Source: Fibrobacteraceae bacterium
GTDB taxonomy: Bacteria; Fibrobacterota; Fibrobacteria; Fibrobacterales; Fibrobacteraceae
Length of the DNA stretch: 16,357 nucleotides
Direction: 5' to 3'
Assembly: GCA_021443045.1 (NCBI GenBank)
Contig: JABUUT010000027.1
Span: 36,233 to 52,589 of the forward strand
Part shown: piece after piece, positions 12,521-16,357 of the stretch
How positions within the stretch are numbered: position 1 is the stretch's first letter
Layout: the number at the start of each line of letters is the position of its first letter
Notes under the pieces: model-generated
Told to the model about the DNA's origin: nothing
What the model saw: only the letters and a program-made list of their open reading frames with translations
Database searches by the model: none
Made by a program: the position numbers and the translations under genes

Positions 12521-15255
12521 TGTTTGTAAGGGCATTTTTTAGTCTCATTTTTTGCGCTTCTTTTTTAATGTCGTGTACCGATGCCGACATGGGGTCCACT
12601 TTTTTTTATGAAGACAGCGAAGAACATGAGGGCTTTGTAAAAATATTAGGGAATGGGTATCCGGTAACCTTGGGTACAAACGATAAATCCATGACAACAG
12701 GGGAATATCCCAAAATGTCTGTGAAAATAGCCCACTCCTATTTTTTGTCTAAAACCGAAGTGACTTGTTCTCAGTTTGCCCAGTTTTCTAAAAATTTTTG
12801 TAAGTCTGGGGAAGATTCCTTGCCTGTGGTCAATGTGACATTTTGGGATGCCGTTCTCTATGCCAACGCCAAAAGTGTAGCTGAAAAATTAGATACGGCC
12901 TACATTTACGAATCGGTAACTTACAATTCCGATGACCATGCAGTTTTTTTAGAGGGCTATCGTTTTAATCCTTTGGCAAAGGGATTTCGCTTGCCTACAG
13001 AAGCGGAGTGGGTGTATGCGGCCAAGGAAGATTTTAATGTATCCCGTTCTGTAAATGCCAAAAATTCTAATTACAAGCGAAAGAAGGTTTGCTCCAAGGG
13101 GCCGAATAAAGTGGGCCTTTGCGACATGGAAGGCAATGTAAAGGAATGGGTCAACGACTGGATGTCGGTATTTCGGGATACGACCTATACCGATTATTTG
13201 GGAGCTTTTTCGGGTTATGGGGTTGGCCAAAGGGTTATTAAGGGCGGCTCTTACAAAACGGAACCTTCCAACATTAATACATACCTGCGAACAGATGTGT
13301 ATTTGGTAACGTCGTCTACCATGGAAGATTATGTAGGCTTTCGTTTGGCTGCAGGTGCCATTCCAGAAGGGGTGTTTACCACTCCCGAAGGAAATCGCAT
13401 GAAATCGGAAATTTCTGTGATGGCCAGCCCTAAAACTTTGGCAAAACTGTTAGGTACGGATCATGTAAAATTGACTTTTAGAGACGATGTGACCGGAAAC
13501 CTGGCTTTTTTAACATATCAGTCTGGAGAAAACATTCTCTACGAAAAAGAGGATTCTACTGGGGCTTACCATCCGGTGCTATCTCCCGATGGAAAATATG
13601 TGGTTTACAGTTCCACTCCGGAGGGAATGTCTGGAAAATCTAAGGTACACCTTCAGAATATTAGTTTAAGCCAGCTATATCGTCGGACGGTGAACATGGA
13701 AAATGCTACCATTCCCCGTTTTCGCATTACCGATGCTCTAGATACGGAAGTAGTTTTTATAACAGATGCTGGCGTAAACACCAACGAAAAAACATGGAAG
13801 AGCTACTCTACTTGGGCTGTTAAAGTTTCCGATGGCAAATTCAAGATTCCATATAAATTATTTGATGGGAGCTACAATGGGGGTGTTTCTAGCGACAATC
13901 GTTTGGCCGTAAGTGGCGCAAGGCTTTTGCGGGCCCGAATTGAAGATAAAAATGGAAAGGTAAAAGAGGCTGTTTGGTACAATGGTGAACAGGCTTGCAA
14001 TGTTTCACTATCTAAAGGAAATACAAAGAAAACCTTGTTCCTAGACTTTGGAGGAAAAACGGGTCGAGAATTTGCGGGGGCCGATTATGGTACCCACGAG
14101 CGCATTTTGGTAATGGATAGCACTGGCAAACTGATTTCGGCTATTCCCTCTCCGGCAGGTTACTCCTTTGACCATACAGAATGGGTAAACGACAATTTTG
14201 TGGTCGCTACGCTGGTTAATGGAAAGGGGGCTCACGAAAGTGTTGTATTGGTGAATATGAAGGATTCTTCCATTGTAAGGTTGGTGGAAGGGGATGAATC
14301 CTGGCATCCTGATTTTTGGGTGTACTCCTCTCCAGTTCGTGTAGATACGAATTCCTTTACTTTGGATGCAGACAGTGCTGGGGTTTATTACACCCAGGGA
14401 ACAGAAGAATTGGCGAATATCCTTCGCTATAAAATGGAGTTGTTGTGGGTTTATCATGATTCCTTGAAAATTGCCATAGCAGGTTCTTCAAGGCCTATGA
14501 TGGGGGTTAATCCCCATTACATAAAAACAGGGTTGTCGGTAAATTTTGCCCACACGCCCAATGACATTTACATCACTAGAGATTTTGTGAAACATTACTT
14601 TTTGCCTTATTGCCCCCAGTTAAAATTTGTTGTGGTTTCTTTGGATATTGATTTTTGGAACAAAAAAGAAGGGGAAGACTGGAAACGGACTTATGGGGAC
14701 ATTCCTGGCTATGCCTATGATTTTGAAAGAACCTATAGGGAGCCTGAGGAATTTAAGGAACTGCTGTACCGCACCCAGATGAGCTACGGCAACGACGATG
14801 ATGAAAAAAAAGAGTGGACTGCTTATAGAGGCTACACAAAAGACATTTTTAGAGGATGGAAAGCTCGTTTTGAAGTGGAAGGGGATACTTTACTTTATAA
14901 GAAAAATGCTTCTCTCTGGGACAAATCTTTAAAGGCACTGGAAGAAATCATTTCCCTTTCTAAAGAAAAAGGTGTTAAAGTGGTTGGGATTATTTTTCCA
15001 ATGGCTCCCGAATACAAGAATACAGGCTCTTATGGACCCTACGGCCTTATGCGCAGTGCCGCTCCCAAAGTCATTGAAAATATTCAGGATCTAGAACGTG
15101 AATATTCCAATTTTTATTTGATGGATGAAAATAAAATGGGTAATCATGATTACTCCGATTCTTCGGCTTCCAATAGAGATCATTTATCTTTTAAAGGGGG
15201 AATGCAACTGACTTTGCGGTTGGATTCTCTTTTGAAAAAGATTGACAAGGAATAG
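12520..15255 (+). CDS. TIGR02171-type lipoprotein: SUMF1, beta-propeller, SGNH-like
   Basis: This 911-residue lipoprotein (lipobox LMSC, Cys19) has three parts. Residues about 41-280 are SUMF1-like: VTLGTND, KTEVTCSQF, FWDAVLYAN, GFRLPTEAEWVYAA, LCDMEGNVKEWVNDW, IKGGSYKTEP and VGFRLAAG (272-279). The active-site Cys pair of formylglycine-generating enzymes is missing. Residues about 300-630 look like a TolB/PD40 beta-propeller, with HPVLSPDGKYVVYSS at 351-365. Residues about 640-911 resemble an SGNH hydrolase: strand-then-GSSR (655-658) as block I, LKFVVVSLDIDFW as a core strand, and NRDHLSFKGG (Asp887, His888) as block V. The usual G-D-S is G-S-S and D-x-x-H is not exact, so catalysis is uncertain. 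Length and order match the Fibrobacter succinogenes paralogous family TIGR02171, of unknown function. A paralog follows 6 bases downstream. Confidence 0.85.
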   Translation: MFVRAFFSLIFCASFLMSCTDADMGSTFFYEDSEEHEGFVKILGNGYPVTLGTNDKSMTTGEYPKMSVKIAHSYFLSKTEVTCSQFAQFSKNFCKSGEDSLPVVNVTFWDAVLYANAKSVAEKLDTAYIYESVTYNSDDHAVFLEGYRFNPLAKGFRLPTEAEWVYAAKEDFNVSRSVNAKNSNYKRKKVCSKGPNKVGLCDMEGNVKEWVNDWMSVFRDTTYTDYLGAFSGYGVGQRVIKGGSYKTEPSNINTYLRTDVYLVTSSTMEDYVGFRLAAGAIPEGVFTTPEGNRMKSEISVMASPKTLAKLLGTDHVKLTFRDDVTGNLAFLTYQSGENILYEKEDSTGAYHPVLSPDGKYVVYSSTPEGMSGKSKVHLQNISLSQLYRRTVNMENATIPRFRITDALDTEVVFITDAGVNTNEKTWKSYSTWAVKVSDGKFKIPYKLFDGSYNGGVSSDNRLAVSGARLLRARIEDKNGKVKEAVWYNGEQACNVSLSKGNTKKTLFLDFGGKTGREFAGADYGTHERILVMDSTGKLISAIPSPAGYSFDHTEWVNDNFVVATLVNGKGAHESVVLVNMKDSSIVRLVEGDESWHPDFWVYSSPVRVDTNSFTLDADSAGVYYTQGTEELANILRYKMELLWVYHDSLKIAIAGSSRPMMGVNPHYIKTGLSVNFAHTPNDIYITRDFVKHYFLPYCPQLKFVVVSLDIDFWNKKEGEDWKRTYGDIPGYAYDFERTYREPEEFKELLYRTQMSYGNDDDEKKEWTAYRGYTKDIFRGWKARFEVEGDTLLYKKNASLWDKSLKALEEIISLSKEKGVKVVGIIFPMAPEYKNTGSYGPYGLMRSAAPKVIENIQDLEREYSNFYLMDENKMGNHDYSDSSASNRDHLSFKGGMQLTLRLDSLLKKIDKE

Positions 15256-15261
15256 TTTTTT

Positions 15262-16357
15262 ATGCGGTATCTACTAATTAGCTTTTGTTTGCTGTTGCTG
15301 TCTTGCAACTCCGCTGATTTGGCGGATGTTCCATGGGTGCTGGAAGATGAAACCCATGAAGGTTTTTTAAAGGTTCGTTCTGCGGGAAAATCGGTTTTTG
15401 TGGGAACTGAAGATTCTTTGGCCTTGGCTTCTGAAAAACCAAGGATGGAAGTGAAATTTACCTATGATTTTTCCATGCAGGAACATGAGGTGACCCAAGG
15501 TGAGTTTGCCTTGTTACTCAAAGGTAATGATGATGTAGATGAAAAAAATCTTCCGGTAGCCAATGTGACTTACTACGATGCGGTTCTCTATGCTAATGCA
15601 TTAAGCAAAAAGGAACATTTGGATACGGTGTACACTTACGTGGGGCTTTCAAGAGATGCTACCGGCAATTGTTCCAATTTAGATGGCTTGGTTTTTCACC
15701 CTGATGTAGAGGGGTATCGTTTGCCGACGGAAGCAGAATGGATTTATGTGGCCTCTGACCATTTTTTGCCAGAGGACAGTTGGAACAACGAAAATTCGGA
15801 GTACCGAAGCCACGATGTTTGTACCGCTGTTCAAAATGGTTCAACCTTTTGCGATATGGCCGGCAATGTGATGGAATGGGTAAATGACTGGAAAGGTTCT
15901 TTTAGAGATACGGTTTTTGAAAACTATGTGGGGGCTCCTGATGGGGGAACATTGGGTGAAAGGGTGGTGAAGGGTGGATGCTTTAGGTCTAGTGCATCTA
16001 GCATAAACCTTTATTCTCGGGGGGATGTTTATGCAGTGACCTCGGGAACCAAGAGCGATTATGTAGGCTTTAGATTAGCTATAGGTAAAATTCCAGACCC
16101 TGTTTGGATAAATTCTCGGGGTAGTACTGTAGAAAGTACAGTAAATATTATAGCTTCCATTGAAAGTGTTAAGCAAAAAATGAAGACTTACCGTAGTAAA
16201 CTTGCATTTAGAAATGATGTGACCCACAATTTAGCTTACGTTGAATATTTTAACCCTATTCGCGTGGTTGTAGAAATTCAGGATACGCTAAACGTGTTCC
16301 ACCCCGACATTTCTCCTGATGGAAACCGGGTGGCTTTTTGCACCAAAATTGAGGGGG
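15262..16357 (+). CDS. Second TIGR02171-type lipoprotein (3' end outside window)
   Basis: The frame is open from ATG 15262 to the window edge, giving 365 codons of a protein expected to reach about 900. The lipobox is LLSC (Cys15). The SUMF1-like domain runs to about residue 275: KFTYDFSMQEHEVTQGEF, VTYYDAVLYAN, GYRLPTEAEWIYVAS, FCDMAGNVMEWVNDW, VVKGGCFRSS and VGFRLAIG (268-275). A beta-propeller begins with FHPDISPDGNRVAF near the edge. It aligns block for block with the preceding gene, so the two are tandem paralogs, but identity looks well below that of a recent copy. KGGC has one Cys where the upstream copy has Ser, not in the pattern of an active formylglycine-generating enzyme. AAGGA (15248-15252), inside the previous gene's last codons, is 9 bases before the ATG, suggesting translational coupling. 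Confidence 0.85.
   Translation, partial: MRYLLISFCLLLLSCNSADLADVPWVLEDETHEGFLKVRSAGKSVFVGTEDSLALASEKPRMEVKFTYDFSMQEHEVTQGEFALLLKGNDDVDEKNLPVANVTYYDAVLYANALSKKEHLDTVYTYVGLSRDATGNCSNLDGLVFHPDVEGYRLPTEAEWIYVASDHFLPEDSWNNENSEYRSHDVCTAVQNGSTFCDMAGNVMEWVNDWKGSFRDTVFENYVGAPDGGTLGERVVKGGCFRSSASSINLYSRGDVYAVTSGTKSDYVGFRLAIGKIPDPVWINSRGSTVESTVNIIASIESVKQKMKTYRSKLAFRNDVTHNLAYVEYFNPIRVVVEIQDTLNVFHPDISPDGNRVAFCTKIEG

Noticed and set aside
14041..14457. A 138-residue minus-strand frame opposite the TIGR02171-type gene
   Set aside because: It is a shadow of a strongly supported plus-strand gene, with no SD, domain or plausible composition. The same applies to the minus frames at 3357-3716, 10542-10928 and 11182-11547.

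Overview
The window most likely comes from a Fibrobacter-like bacterium (phylum Fibrobacterota). The strongest clue is a tandem pair of large lipoproteins at the right end. Their SUMF1-like, beta-propeller and SGNH-like layout matches the Fibrobacter paralogous family TIGR02171, as I recall it. An AgmX/PglI-type TonB-like protein, many predicted lipoproteins and a Chlamydia-Pmp-like beta-helix protein fit the same lineage. These assignments rest on motif recognition; no search was run.

Layout. Positions 1-675 hold no large gene: a string of small hairpins at the left edge, a possible 28-residue hydrophobic peptide, a weak terminator, a sigma70-like promoter, a micro-ORF behind a perfect Shine-Dalgarno (SD) sequence, and a 9-bp hairpin that overlaps the SD of the first real gene. 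Positions 676-1611 encode an inner-membrane-anchored AgmX/TonB-like protein, followed by a good intrinsic terminator. Positions 1751-8546 form a probable operon of exported proteins: a 1002-residue CBM-like/beta-helix protein with GGA(I/V/L) repeats, a metzincin-like lipoprotein protease, an exported degenerate SUMF1 protein, a small lipoprotein, and a 13-codon relic of another SUMF1 gene. An (AT)6 tract lies in the promoter of this operon. DNA from about 4440 to 8560 is visibly more AT-rich than the DNA to its right.

A 63-residue TM2-domain protein runs on the minus strand (8770-8579). Diverging from it is a stand-alone MetH-type S-adenosylmethionine (AdoMet) activation domain (8880-9800), which should serve a cobalamin-dependent methionine synthase encoded elsewhere. 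It is followed by an AlgJ/AlgX-like SGNH lipoprotein (9817-11739), a membrane-anchored SirB1-type transglutaminase-like protein with a TPR-like tail (11752-12483), and two tandem TIGR02171-type lipoproteins (12520-15255, and 15262 to the window edge).

How the genes may work together (inference). Nearly every protein from 1830 rightward is exported or membrane-bound, the MetH activation protein being the exception. The left operon looks like a surface adhesion and proteolysis cassette. The right cluster joins two SGNH-like proteins, a transglutaminase-like fold and two SUMF1-like scaffolds, which suggests modification of an envelope polymer. No biochemical role is proven by the sequence.
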